Assembly: GCF_014635725.1 (NCBI RefSeq)
Contig: NZ_BMDJ01000001.1
Location: 62,001-126,000, forward strand
Origin: Pedobacter mendelii
GTDB taxonomy: Bacteria > Bacteroidota > Bacteroidia > Sphingobacteriales > Sphingobacteriaceae
DNA: 64,000 bases
Reading direction: 5' to 3'
The translations under genes were made by a program, and so were the position numbers. Positions 8,434 through 17,309 of the stretch are shown here, piece after piece. A model generated the notes under the pieces. It made no database searches, was not told where the DNA came from, and was given only the letters and a program-made list of their open reading frames with translations. The stretch's first letter is position 1. Each line of letters begins with the position of its first letter.

Positions 8434-10458
8434 TTAATCGTAAAAATTCCAGGTTACACCAAATTTTAATAATGCATCTGGCATTGGATAGCGATTTACA
8501 GTAAAATATCCAGGCGAAATTAATCCTTGATTCAGGTAATCGTACTTTACAAAAATATTTGCACGTTTTAAATTCGCCTTCAAAAAAACATCAACAACAG
8601 GTGTAGATTTTAAAACCGTTTCATCGCCAACATAGAATTGTGACAGCGCCGGCGAATAAGAGTAATTTGCATAAGCAGTATTATATCTTACATCAAAACC
8701 TATATTAGTTTTTAATACCTTAAAAAAGGTTTGGTCAAAATAAATACTATTACAAGTATAAAACTCTGGCGTTCTTAAAACACTATTATTATCAGTTTTT
8801 TGATAAGCTAAGTAATTCTCCAACACAAATTTTCCAAATCTCCATTTTTTAGAAATATCTATTCGAATTAAATTTATATCAGTGCTTTCCTGAATTGGCT
8901 TAGCATTAACATCGTTAATGCCTTTTATAGTTGTTTCAAAATAAAGATAATTACTAGTTAGAAAGTATTTCGCTCCCGCTTCCAACATTAATTTATCGTT
9001 TATATAATTGAATGACAGATTTGCAACTTTTGTGTTTTTTAAGTCAGCGTTTATCCAGGTAAAATGATTTCCATTGTAGTAATTAAAAATTTCTGATGGC
9101 GATTGATTTTGAAGATAAGCCCCTAATTCTATCCTTCCAATGGTTTTACTCAAAGCAATTCTGCTTTTCGCCTCATATAGGAAATCTCCTGCATTTCTAC
9201 CTTGAAAAATCTGTTGAACATCAAGATTCAAATCAATATTACTTGTTAAACGATATCCTAAAGCACCCAACAAACTTAAATTTTGAAATCCGAAAGATCT
9301 GTCTTCGTAAGTAGAACCATTACTTCTTGAGCCTAATGAGCGATACTGATAATAATCGTGACGGATACCAGCATCAACTTTTAATTCGTTTTTAATAACC
9401 GATGATTTTTTTGGCCTTAAAAAGAAACTGTAGATAAATTCATTTTTTACATGCTGCACATGGGTAGAGTCATTGGTAAAAAAGTCATCAACATTACCAT
9501 CCCGTTTGGTTAACGCTCTGGGAATTGCCGTATTGTCATCATCTTCATTTTTAGAGAAATCGTAGCTATCATTATTGTATTCTACTGTGTACGTAATTTT
9601 GTTTGTTGGCTGAACAGAGCCATTTATGGTAGTCGAACTATCTATACGACCAACATAATAAGTCTGTTTTAAGAATATAGTATTTTTACGATACAGATTT
9701 CTGGCTGTTGATAGACGCGTTGCTTCTGCATCTCTGCTAATTTTATCATAACCAGGCTCAAAAATACTGCTATCACTTCTAACACCGCCGTTTTCGAATG
9801 CACGCATGGTATTAAAAATAGCGGATGCCCACATATTATATCTCTTACTCGGAGATTGATACCAGCTGAATAAAGCTATATTTAAATTATCTCCTCTTTG
9901 CCTGCTGTAAAAACCTCGCGAATCCATACGGTTAAAGTTGAAACCTGCATTCCAGTTTTTCTTTATGTTTTGGCTATGTATGCCTCTAAATAATTGTTCT
10001 TTCTGACCTGCACTTATTAAATATAAGCTTGTAAAAGGCGACCTCGCTTGATAATAAATAATATCTTCAGGTGTTAGCGCATAGTTATCCAACGAGTGGA
10101 AGCCAACATCAAAACCTATGCGTTTAGCTGGTTCAAACAACAGCGGCCGTGCAGCTTGGCCCATACTACCAGTAGTAATATAAGGATGCTTTGGCTGCAT
10201 TAAAGGACTATAATTTTGAATATTTGTTGTTGATGTATCTAAAGGTAAAAGCACAATACTGTCTTTACTTAAAGATAACTTTGTAAAACGAATATATTTC
10301 GCATTAAAAACCACAGAATCTTTAGCTCCTTCTTCCTTTTTACGTAAAGAATCGAGCTCTTTGTTATTACCAACATTTGTTTTTAAATCTTGCGCTAAAG
10401 CATCCTTTTTACCGATTAACAGTAAGATTACAAAACAGAACAGAACAACTTTACGCAT
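8434..10458 (-). CDS. putative porin (Porin_10-like outer-membrane protein)
   Basis: About 674 residues, starting at the ATG at 10458, which lies one base after the punA stop and directly begins a signal peptide (MRKVVLFCFVILLLIG...ALAQ). An upstream start at 10473 would overlap punA and place residues ahead of the signal. The mature protein has a short charged N-terminus and a long stretch of alternating aromatic and polar strands typical of a large beta-barrel, and ends in a strand KFGVTWNFYD. It matches the large putative porins of Bacteroidetes. Likely translated with punA and lpxK, linking an outer-membrane protein to a lipid A gene. Confidence 0.8.
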   Translation of the reverse strand: MRKVVLFCFVILLLIGKKDALAQDLKTNVGNNKELDSLRKKEEGAKDSVVFNAKYIRFTKLSLSKDSIVLLPLDTSTTNIQNYSPLMQPKHPYITTGSMGQAARPLLFEPAKRIGFDVGFHSLDNYALTPEDIIYYQARSPFTSLYLISAGQKEQLFRGIHSQNIKKNWNAGFNFNRMDSRGFYSRQRGDNLNIALFSWYQSPSKRYNMWASAIFNTMRAFENGGVRSDSSIFEPGYDKISRDAEATRLSTARNLYRKNTIFLKQTYYVGRIDSSTTINGSVQPTNKITYTVEYNNDSYDFSKNEDDDNTAIPRALTKRDGNVDDFFTNDSTHVQHVKNEFIYSFFLRPKKSSVIKNELKVDAGIRHDYYQYRSLGSRSNGSTYEDRSFGFQNLSLLGALGYRLTSNIDLNLDVQQIFQGRNAGDFLYEAKSRIALSKTIGRIELGAYLQNQSPSEIFNYYNGNHFTWINADLKNTKVANLSFNYINDKLMLEAGAKYFLTSNYLYFETTIKGINDVNAKPIQESTDINLIRIDISKKWRFGKFVLENYLAYQKTDNNSVLRTPEFYTCNSIYFDQTFFKVLKTNIGFDVRYNTAYANYSYSPALSQFYVGDETVLKSTPVVDVFLKANLKRANIFVKYDYLNQGLISPGYFTVNRYPMPDALLKFGVTWNFYD

Positions 10459-10459
10459 T

Positions 10460-11275
10460 TTATAATTCAGCAATTAGTCTGGTTAAAATTTCAGTCATTT
10501 TAGGTTCAGCCTTTGCCGCTGCAGCTAAAATTTCATCTAAATTAAAGGGCTGCAAATCTTCGGGAAAACCCTCATCGGTTAAAACAGATATTGCAAAAAC
10601 AGGTAAACCTGCATGGTTAGCAACGATTACCTCCGGCACAGTACTCATTCCTACAGCATCGGCTCCAATTAAACGAAGGTATTTGTATTCCGCTTTAGTT
10701 TCTAAATTAGGGCCAGATACAGCAACATAAACGCCTTTATGGCAATTTATATCAACATCATTTGCAATTTTTAAAGCTTTGGCAATAATACTTCTTTTAT
10801 ATGGCTCGCTCATATCAGGAAAGCGAGGGCCTAATTCACTTTCTATTAAACCTCTAAGCGGGTTATCAGGTTGAAGATTTATATGATCCTCAATAATCAT
10901 CAAATCGCCTTTTTTAAATTCAGGATTTATAGAACCTGCAGCATTAGAAACAATTAAATTTTCAATGCCTAAACCTTTCATAACCCTTACAGGAAAAGTG
11001 ATTTGTTGCATGCTGTAGCCCTCGTAATAATGCAAACGCCCCTGCATGGCAATAATTTTTTTTCCGTTTAAGGTTCCAAAAATTAATTTACCGCTATGGA
11101 ATTCTAAAGTAGATATTGGAAAATTTGGGATATTGGAGTACATCAACTGAAACTCCACCTCTATTTCTTTGACTAAACCACCCAAGCCTGTACCTAAAAT
11201 GATACCAACCTCGGGTTTAAAGTTTTCAGTTTTACGCTTTACATACTCAACTGTTTCTTCTATTGCTCTTAACAT
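10460..11275 (-). CDS. punA: purine nucleoside phosphorylase
   Basis: Trimeric-type purine nucleoside phosphorylase of 271 residues, converting (deoxy)inosine or guanosine plus phosphate to base and (deoxy)ribose 1-phosphate. Visible motifs: the phosphate-binding GIILGTGLGGL (about 24-34), STLEFHSGKL, MQGRLHYYEGY, LIVSNAAGSIN and the base-contact region AVGMSTVPEVIVANHAG. The N-terminal 29 bases overlap lpxK, indicating translational coupling, and the porin gene follows after one base. Confidence 0.95.
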   Translation of the reverse strand: MLRAIEETVEYVKRKTENFKPEVGIILGTGLGGLVKEIEVEFQLMYSNIPNFPISTLEFHSGKLIFGTLNGKKIIAMQGRLHYYEGYSMQQITFPVRVMKGLGIENLIVSNAAGSINPEFKKGDLMIIEDHINLQPDNPLRGLIESELGPRFPDMSEPYKRSIIAKALKIANDVDINCHKGVYVAVSGPNLETKAEYKYLRLIGADAVGMSTVPEVIVANHAGLPVFAISVLTDEGFPEDLQPFNLDEILAAAAKAEPKMTEILTRLIAEL

Positions 11276-12308
11276 AGTTTAAAATAAGTTCATCAAAGAT
11301 AATCTTATCTTCCTCAAATAATTCAACCTCTATTGGTAAAAAATATATTGGCAAACTTAGAGGTAAATCTTCAAATCCGATAGCTCTTAAACGCTTACTA
11401 TCCTTTTCTGTTGTGATGATAACTTTTTTGGTATTGTTTGACTTATCGAATGCAGATACAAATTTTTTAATTTCTTCTGATGAAAATCGATGATGATCGG
11501 CAAAGGCTTCGTGGTGAATGTTTTCTGTATACTTCTGTAATTCTTCAATTAAAGGTTCAGGATTTGCAATTCCCGTTAAAAGAAAAATTTCAAAGCTTTT
11601 GATGGACTCTAATGATAAAGTCTTATCGCTGTTTATTGCCCTCAAATCGCCATATTTTAAATAAGAATGCAAAACAGGTTGATTGTTGTTTGGTTGTAAT
11701 TCGTTTATTGATGCTTGCTGAGCCACATGCAGCAATGGAACTGGTGATTTCGTAACCAACAATACATCAGCTCTTTTACGTGATGAAAAAACATCTCTTA
11801 AATTACCAGCTGGGAGCAAAAATTGCAAAGTTCCTAATTTTCTAAACTCAAAGAGTAAAATGTTAAAACCAGCTTTTACAGCCCGATGTTGAAAAGCATC
11901 ATCAAGAATAATTAAATCGTGATTTTCTTTTAGTTTTTCAATTCCCATCATACGGTCTTCGCAAACGGCAACGGTTACATTTTCAAATTTATTAAAATAT
12001 TGTAATGGCTCATCGCCAATGGTTTCAGCAGTTGAACTTACGTTAGCTAAAATAAATCCTTTAGTTTTTCGCCCATATCCCCTGCTTAAAATGGCAATCT
12101 TATAATGGGCTAAAAGCCTTACTAAATACTCTGTTGTGGGCGTTTTTCCAGAACCCCCAACGGCTAAATTACCCACACAAATAACAGGTAATTCGAATTT
12201 AATCGATCGCATGATACCCCAATCGTATAGTTTTTTACGAAGGATAATTGCTAAACCATATATTAATGAAAAAGGAAGAAGTAAAAGACGTAAATAGTTA
12301 AGTAGCAT
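11247..12308 (-). CDS. lpxK: tetraacyldisaccharide 4'-kinase
   Basis: LpxK, 353 residues, which phosphorylates the 4' position of the lipid A disaccharide precursor at the inner membrane. An N-terminal hydrophobic stretch (about 5-25) would anchor it; the P-loop GGSGKTPTTE is at residues 51-60 after VICVGNLAV; the LSRGYGRK block and LDDAFQHR motif (catalytic region) are present. It is the first gene of a lpxK-punA-porin unit. A TATTTTTG element lies 14 bases upstream. Confidence 0.96.
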   Translation of the reverse strand: MLLNYLRLLLLPFSLIYGLAIILRKKLYDWGIMRSIKFELPVICVGNLAVGGSGKTPTTEYLVRLLAHYKIAILSRGYGRKTKGFILANVSSTAETIGDEPLQYFNKFENVTVAVCEDRMMGIEKLKENHDLIILDDAFQHRAVKAGFNILLFEFRKLGTLQFLLPAGNLRDVFSSRKRADVLLVTKSPVPLLHVAQQASINELQPNNNQPVLHSYLKYGDLRAINSDKTLSLESIKSFEIFLLTGIANPEPLIEELQKYTENIHHEAFADHHRFSSEEIKKFVSAFDKSNNTKKVIITTEKDSKRLRAIGFEDLPLSLPIYFLPIEVELFEEDKIIFDELILNYVKSNRRNS

Positions 12309-12321
12309 ACCGTGTTAGTTT

Positions 12322-12329
12322 CAAAAATA
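12322..12329 (-). promoter_or_regulatory. putative -7 promoter element of lpxK
   Basis: Minus-strand 12329-12322 reads TATTTTTG, a perfect TAnnTTTG element 14 bases before the ATG, which implies a very short leader. A GC-containing hairpin (12352-12357 with 12363-12368) lies just upstream. Confidence 0.4.
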
Positions 12330-12512
12330 CAGATAATTTAAAAAAATTTGGCATCGCCTTTAGCGATGGCTAATTAATCAACCCGCAACAGACAGAAAGG
12401 TTTGTAAGACTTTTACTGAAATCTATTTTTTAAATTCCCAGCTGCTAAAAGTCATTTATTTGCTATCAATACTTAAAATTCAGTATTATTGTTATCAACA
12501 AAAAATGATTTA

Positions 12513-13649
12513 ATGTCTTCAAAACGTTTAGTAGTTGGCCAAGGCCAAATTAGTGGATATATTTCTATATTTTTAGCCATTTTGGCTTTGCTTGGAATTT
12601 TGTGTTTTCACTACCCCGAAAAGCTTACAACACCAGAATTTCGTGAAATTTATACAAAAAATAGTATGGAATTTTTAATGCTTGGTGGAGTTATTGCATC
12701 TTTCTTTTTTGCTGGTCTAAGCATTATTTTGAGCAAAAAATTAAAATTTGGATGGCCAGGTTTTGCTTTAGCAGCTTTGGCTGTAATTTTAGGAGCACTT
12801 GGTGTTGAGGGTAGAGATGTTGCAAAATCAAGCTGGCACTTCGGATTAGACTGGATGATTTTAGACTTACTTTTAATGGTTGCAATTTTTGTCCCGCTAG
12901 AACTATTCTTCCCAAAAAACACTGAGCAAACTAAATTTCATGAAGAGTGGCGAACAGATTTAACATACTTCGTAATTAGTCATTTATTTATTCAGTTTTT
13001 CGGTATTGTTACGCAGAAACCTGCGGTATTATTTTTTGGCTGGATGGGTTTAGACCAACTGCATACCTGGATACAAAGTTTACCTTTTGCCATAGCTTTA
13101 TTTTTGGCGTTTTTCAGCACAGATTTATTTCAATATTGGGCACATCGCTTTTTCCATACCAGAGTTTCCTTGTGGCGTTTTCACTCCATTCATCACTCTA
13201 CACAAAACATGGATTGGTTAGCAGGCAGTCGTACGCACTTTATCGATATCTTTTTTACGAGAGCAATGACGTTTATTCCTTTGTACATTTTAGGTTTTTC
13301 GTCAACTGTTTTTAATGTTTACATTATTTTTATTGCCATTCATGCCGTTTTAATTCATGCCAATACCAGGATTAATTTCGGCCCGATAAAGTACATTTTC
13401 ACTACGCCACAATACCACCATTGGCACCACTGCGAAGACCCAAAATATTACGGCCATAACTTTGCATCAATATTTCCTTTTATCGATATGATTTTTGGAA
13501 CTTATTATTTACCTAAAAATGAATGGCCAGCCGGAACCGGCGTTCATGAAGCATCGTACCCGAAAGGTTTTGTCAATCAATCTATTTATCCCTTTACAAA
13601 AAGTCCGTTTGATACCGATTTAAATATGGAAGAACGGAGTGATAGGTAG
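12513..13649 (+). CDS. fatty acid hydroxylase / sterol desaturase family protein
   Basis: About 378 residues from the ATG at 12513 (an in-frame TTG at 12489 would add eight residues). Integral membrane di-iron oxygenase of the fatty acid hydroxylase superfamily. Several hydrophobic segments occur at about 12-35, 45-60, 70-95, 105-130 and 175-200, and the three histidine clusters are present: HRFFH, HSIHH and HHWHH followed by HN. Substrate unknown; lipid or carotenoid hydroxylation, or ether-lipid modification, are possible. It lies 316 bases before the polyketide operon, same strand, but need not be part of it. Confidence 0.88.
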   Translation: MSSKRLVVGQGQISGYISIFLAILALLGILCFHYPEKLTTPEFREIYTKNSMEFLMLGGVIASFFFAGLSIILSKKLKFGWPGFALAALAVILGALGVEGRDVAKSSWHFGLDWMILDLLLMVAIFVPLELFFPKNTEQTKFHEEWRTDLTYFVISHLFIQFFGIVTQKPAVLFFGWMGLDQLHTWIQSLPFAIALFLAFFSTDLFQYWAHRFFHTRVSLWRFHSIHHSTQNMDWLAGSRTHFIDIFFTRAMTFIPLYILGFSSTVFNVYIIFIAIHAVLIHANTRINFGPIKYIFTTPQYHHWHHCEDPKYYGHNFASIFPFIDMIFGTYYLPKNEWPAGTGVHEASYPKGFVNQSIYPFTKSPFDTDLNMEERSDR

Positions 13650-13965
13650 ATATTTCTCTCCCGCAGAGATTTAAGAAGATTAACGCAGATTTTATAGGCA
13701 GCAGTTTTATGCCTATATCATTGTATGTGTCTCCACTACAAGTGTTCGGAAGCGTTAGACGATCATCTAATGCCTTAATCAAAAGCAATTTATTAAGCTA
13801 AAATTATTTTAATTAACTGGTTTTTCTGAACTATTGAGCGCACGTACGATAAATATTTAGTGTCGTATTTTACTATATAACGATGATATAAGTCTAGTAT
13901 AAAAAAAATTGCTTGTCGAACAAAGGTGGATGTAAAGTGTTACATTGTAATATCTTTAAAACTAT
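13650..13965. other. leader region of the polyketide operon
   Basis: 316 bases without a gene between the hydroxylase and the first gene of the type III polyketide operon. No terminator hairpin after the hydroxylase gene and no strong TAnnTTTG element before the operon could be made out, so where transcription of the operon starts is open. Confidence 0.4.
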
Positions 13966-15099
13966 ATGCCGCTTGAAACAGAAATCTTAATAATTGGTGG
14001 TGGATTAGCCGGTTTAACCGCAGCTATACATCTTCAAAGACTAGGCTTAGCAGTAACTCTAATTGAGAAACAAACTTATCCTCATCATAAAGTTTGCGGC
14101 GAATATATTTCAAATGAAACTTTACCATACCTAAATTGGCTCGGTATTCATGTAGATAATCTGTTGCCTACACAAATAACAAATTTAGAATTTACAGCCA
14201 TTTCAGGCAAATCTGTTAATACAAAATTACCATTAGGTGGTTTTGGTTTAAGCCGATATGCAATTGATGAATTCTTATACAATATAGCTATTAAAAAAGG
14301 AGTAAGCATTTTTCATGATACTGTAATCCATGTGAATTATACGAATAACCAGTTCAATATTGAAACCGCTGCAGGTAAAACTTTTAGAGCAGCTCATGTT
14401 ATTGGCGCTTATGGTAAGCGAGCATTAATTGATGTTAAATTAGAGCGTGAATTTATCATTAAAAAATCTCCTTATCTGGCAGTAAAGGCACATTATAAGT
14501 CAAATTTTCCCAACAACCTGGTTAGCTTAAACAATTTTAAAGGTGGTTATTGTGGGGTTTCAAAAGTAGAAAACGACACATTGAACATTTGCTATTTAGC
14601 CAACTACAATAGCTTTAAAAAGTATAAAAGTATTACCGCTTATCAGGAAAATATTTTGTACCAAAACAAAAATCTAAAGAATATTTTTGAACAATCTGAA
14701 ATGATTTTTGATACGCCGCTTACGATCAGTCAAATTTCTTTCGATGCAAAAGAACCCATTTTCAACCATATTTTAATGATTGGAGATACAGCAGGATTGA
14801 TTCATCCGCTTTGTGGAAATGGAATGGCTATGGCCATTCATAGTGCTAAAATTGCATCTGACCTTTTAAACAAACACTTTAAAGGGGAAATTAATTCAAG
14901 AGCAGAATTAGAGGTAAGCTATGCCAAAAGTTGGAAAGAATTATTTAATAACAGATTAAAGATGGGGCGAGTGCTAAGTTCCATTTTAAAAAACAACATA
15001 CTCGAAAGCTTTGCTATGAATTCGATTACAAAAATGCCTTTTGTATTTAATAAAATAATCAAGCATACTCATGGCCGACCAATTACAATTCCAAATTAA
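13966..15099 (+). CDS. FAD-dependent oxidoreductase (PHBH/geranylgeranyl-reductase-like)
   Basis: 377 residues with a Rossmann dinucleotide motif GGGLAGLTAA (11-20), a KVCGEYIS stretch near 44-51 typical of the geranylgeranyl-reductase-like flavoproteins, and the second FAD motif MIGDTAGLIHPLCGNGM (about 270-286). No membrane segment. First gene of a seven-gene operon, sharing one base (TAATG) with the methyltransferase. In Streptomyces the srs operon pairs a type III polyketide synthase with a methyltransferase and a flavoprotein hydroxylase that oxidises the resorcinol to a quinone; by analogy this protein may hydroxylate or reduce the polyketide. That role is inference. Confidence 0.85.
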   Translation: MPLETEILIIGGGLAGLTAAIHLQRLGLAVTLIEKQTYPHHKVCGEYISNETLPYLNWLGIHVDNLLPTQITNLEFTAISGKSVNTKLPLGGFGLSRYAIDEFLYNIAIKKGVSIFHDTVIHVNYTNNQFNIETAAGKTFRAAHVIGAYGKRALIDVKLEREFIIKKSPYLAVKAHYKSNFPNNLVSLNNFKGGYCGVSKVENDTLNICYLANYNSFKKYKSITAYQENILYQNKNLKNIFEQSEMIFDTPLTISQISFDAKEPIFNHILMIGDTAGLIHPLCGNGMAMAIHSAKIASDLLNKHFKGEINSRAELEVSYAKSWKELFNNRLKMGRVLSSILKNNILESFAMNSITKMPFVFNKIIKHTHGRPITIPN

Positions 15100-15812
15100 T
15101 GGCAATAGATACAAGTTATAGAAGCAATGCCCCTGAAATGATGGATGATTTCCAAATGGAAGGAGAAATTTTAAGAGATGCCTTAGATAAAATCGCAAGG
15201 ATCAATCAACTACTTGGAGGCAACAAGGTTACACTTAGTGGAATCAAAACCTTAATATCAGGCAAACCAAATAAAGAAATTATACGTATTACTGATATAG
15301 GTTGCGGTAATGGAGATATGTTAAGAACATTAGCTGATTACGCAAGTAAAAACAACCTAAACTTTGTTCTAAAAGGAATAGATGCCAACAAATTTACGAT
15401 AGAACACGCTGAAAATCTATCTAAAAACTATAGCAACATTTCATACGAATGCAGCGATATTTTTGATGATTTAGCCAAAGATGAACCTTGTGATATTATT
15501 ATTTGTACATTAACGTTACACCACTTTAAAGATGAAGATATTATTAAACTTTTGGCAAATTTTAAATCATCGGCAAAAACAGGAATAGTAATAAACGACT
15601 TAGAAAGAAGCGCATTGGCATATAGACTTTTTAAGGTTTTATGTTTTGCATTTGGCTTAAATGATATGTCGAGAGAAGATGGCTTAGTTTCTATCTTACG
15701 CGGATTTAAGAAAGCAGATTTACGTTCATACACAGAAAAATTAAATTTAAGATATAGTTCAATTAAATGGAAGTGGGCTTTTCGATACCAATGGATAATT
15801 AAATCAGTATGA
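15099..15812 (+). CDS. class I SAM-dependent methyltransferase
   Basis: 237 residues with the Rossmann-fold SAM motif ITDIGCGNGDML (about 64-75), an acidic second motif (KGIDANKF) and IIICTLTLHHF, as in methyltransferases acting on small lipidic or aromatic molecules. Starts on the last base of the previous gene's stop and overlaps the next by four bases (ATGA). Its place between a flavoprotein and a type III polyketide synthase suggests O- or C-methylation of the polyketide ring; substrate not provable from sequence. Confidence 0.88.
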   Translation: MAIDTSYRSNAPEMMDDFQMEGEILRDALDKIARINQLLGGNKVTLSGIKTLISGKPNKEIIRITDIGCGNGDMLRTLADYASKNNLNFVLKGIDANKFTIEHAENLSKNYSNISYECSDIFDDLAKDEPCDIIICTLTLHHFKDEDIIKLLANFKSSAKTGIVINDLERSALAYRLFKVLCFAFGLNDMSREDGLVSILRGFKKADLRSYTEKLNLRYSSIKWKWAFRYQWIIKSV

Positions 15813-16861
15813 GTGTAATTGTTAAAGCAGTTGGTAAAGCATTACCAGAATTTTGGAGAGCAACAGAAGATATAATTCCTTTTTTAGATATTTGGCTAAA
15901 AGACCAGGATGAACGATTTATTAGAAAAGTTAAAAAGATTTTTGAGGGTGCAGCCGTAGATAAGCGATATTCATTCATGTCGCCTGAAGAAGTTTTCAGC
16001 AATTTAAGTTTTGAGCAAAGAAATGACATTTACATAAGAGAAGGCATAAAATTAGGCGTAAAGTGTTTAGAAACTGCGCTAGAAAAAGCAAAATGGCAGC
16101 CAAAAGATTTAGACTATATTATTACTGTTAGTTGTACAGGCATTATGATTCCATCTTTAGATGCTTATTTAATTAATGCACTAAAACTTCGTCAGGATAT
16201 TGTTCGGCTACCGGTAACAGAAATGGGTTGTGCTGCCGGAGTTTCGGGAATGATTTACGCTAAAAACTTTTTAAAGGCTAATCCTGGTAAACGCGCTGCT
16301 GTTATCGCTGTAGAATCGCCAACTGCGACTTTCCAACTTAACGATTTTTCGATGGCTAATGTGGTTAGTGCTGCTATTTTTGGAGATGGTGCCGCTTGCG
16401 TTTTATTGAGTTCGAACGAAGAAGATGATGGTCCGGAAATTTTAGCCGAAGAAATGTATCACTTTTATGATGCAGAAGAAATGATGGGTTTTAAATTAAC
16501 CAATACCGGATTACAGATGGTTTTAGATGTTGAAGTACCCGAGACAATTGCCCTTCATTTCCCTGAAATTATTCATCCCTTTTTAGCCAAAAATAATCTA
16601 GAAATTAGCGATATCGACCACCTGATTTTTCATCCCGGAGGGAAAAAAATTATACAGGTTGTAGAAGAATTATTTGGAAAATTAGGCAAAAACATAAACG
16701 AAACAAAAGAAGTTTTAAGGCTATATGGTAATATGAGCAGTGCCACGGTTTTATATGTATTAGAAAGTTATATGAACAAAAATCCTGCTCCTGGAGAGAA
16801 AGGATTAATGCTCAGTTTTGGCCCTGGTTTTTCGGCACAAAGAATTCTTTTAAAATGGTAA
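15809..16861 (+). CDS. type III polyketide synthase (chalcone synthase-like)
   Basis: 350 residues, full length for a bacterial chalcone/stilbene-synthase-like enzyme. The catalytic triad is intact: Cys141 in EMGCAAG, His275 in FHPGG and Asn308 in YGNMSSA. The C-terminal LSFGPGFSAQ matches the GFGPG loop. Such enzymes extend an acyl starter with malonyl-CoA and cyclise it to resorcinols or pyrones. The neighbouring dehydratase, ketosynthase and acyl carrier protein suggest that the starter is a fatty chain built within the operon, comparable in logic to the Azotobacter ars system where dedicated fatty acid synthase feeds type III enzymes. Product inferred, not known. Confidence 0.93.
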   Translation: MSVIVKAVGKALPEFWRATEDIIPFLDIWLKDQDERFIRKVKKIFEGAAVDKRYSFMSPEEVFSNLSFEQRNDIYIREGIKLGVKCLETALEKAKWQPKDLDYIITVSCTGIMIPSLDAYLINALKLRQDIVRLPVTEMGCAAGVSGMIYAKNFLKANPGKRAAVIAVESPTATFQLNDFSMANVVSAAIFGDGAACVLLSSNEEDDGPEILAEEMYHFYDAEEMMGFKLTNTGLQMVLDVEVPETIALHFPEIIHPFLAKNNLEISDIDHLIFHPGGKKIIQVVEELFGKLGKNINETKEVLRLYGNMSSATVLYVLESYMNKNPAPGEKGLMLSFGPGFSAQRILLKW

Positions 16862-16862
16862 T

Positions 16863-17309
16863 ATGAATCTGCAAGAAATAATTAAAAAATTACCTTACGG
16901 AAAAGATTTTTTATTTGTTGATGAACTATTACAAATCGATAAAAATGGAGCAATTGGCACCTATACCTATAAAGATAGTTTATCATTCTATGAAAGCCAT
17001 TTTAAAAACGAACCCATAACTCCAGCAGTAATTCTAACAGAAACTATGGCTCAAATCGGTTTGGTTTGTTTGGGTTTATTTCTTTTAAAAGACGAATTGA
17101 ATAATGAAAAAACATCATTGGTTATGACATCAAATTCTATTGATTTTCTAAAACCTGTTTATCCCAGTGAAAAAGTATGGGTAACAAGTGAAAAGATATA
17201 TTTCCGCTTTAATAAATTAAGTTGCAAAGTAAAAATGGAGAATATTCTGGGCGAAGTTATATGTAAAGGAACTATTTCTGGAATGTTAATTTCTAACCCT
17301 GATGAATAG
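16863..17309 (+). CDS. FabZ/FabA-like 3-hydroxyacyl-ACP dehydratase
   Basis: 148 residues with a hot-dog fold signature. LPYGKDFLFVD (10-20) corresponds to FabZ LPHRYPFLLVD, and the catalytic pair His46 (SHF) and Glu60 (LTE) lies in the conserved HF...P...E..AQ arrangement with normal 14-residue spacing. It should dehydrate 3-hydroxyacyl chains on the operon's acyl carrier protein. Starts one base after the polyketide synthase stop; its end overlaps the ketosynthase start by eight bases. Confidence 0.85.
   Translation: MNLQEIIKKLPYGKDFLFVDELLQIDKNGAIGTYTYKDSLSFYESHFKNEPITPAVILTETMAQIGLVCLGLFLLKDELNNEKTSLVMTSNSIDFLKPVYPSEKVWVTSEKIYFRFNKLSCKVKMENILGEVICKGTISGMLISNPDE

Noticed and set aside
10377..10730. 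117-codon ORF antisense to punA
   Set aside because: Shadow frame of the strongly supported punA and porin genes.
13594..13788. 64-codon ORF on the minus strand
   Set aside because: Overlaps the 3' end of the hydroxylase gene, no recognisable content.
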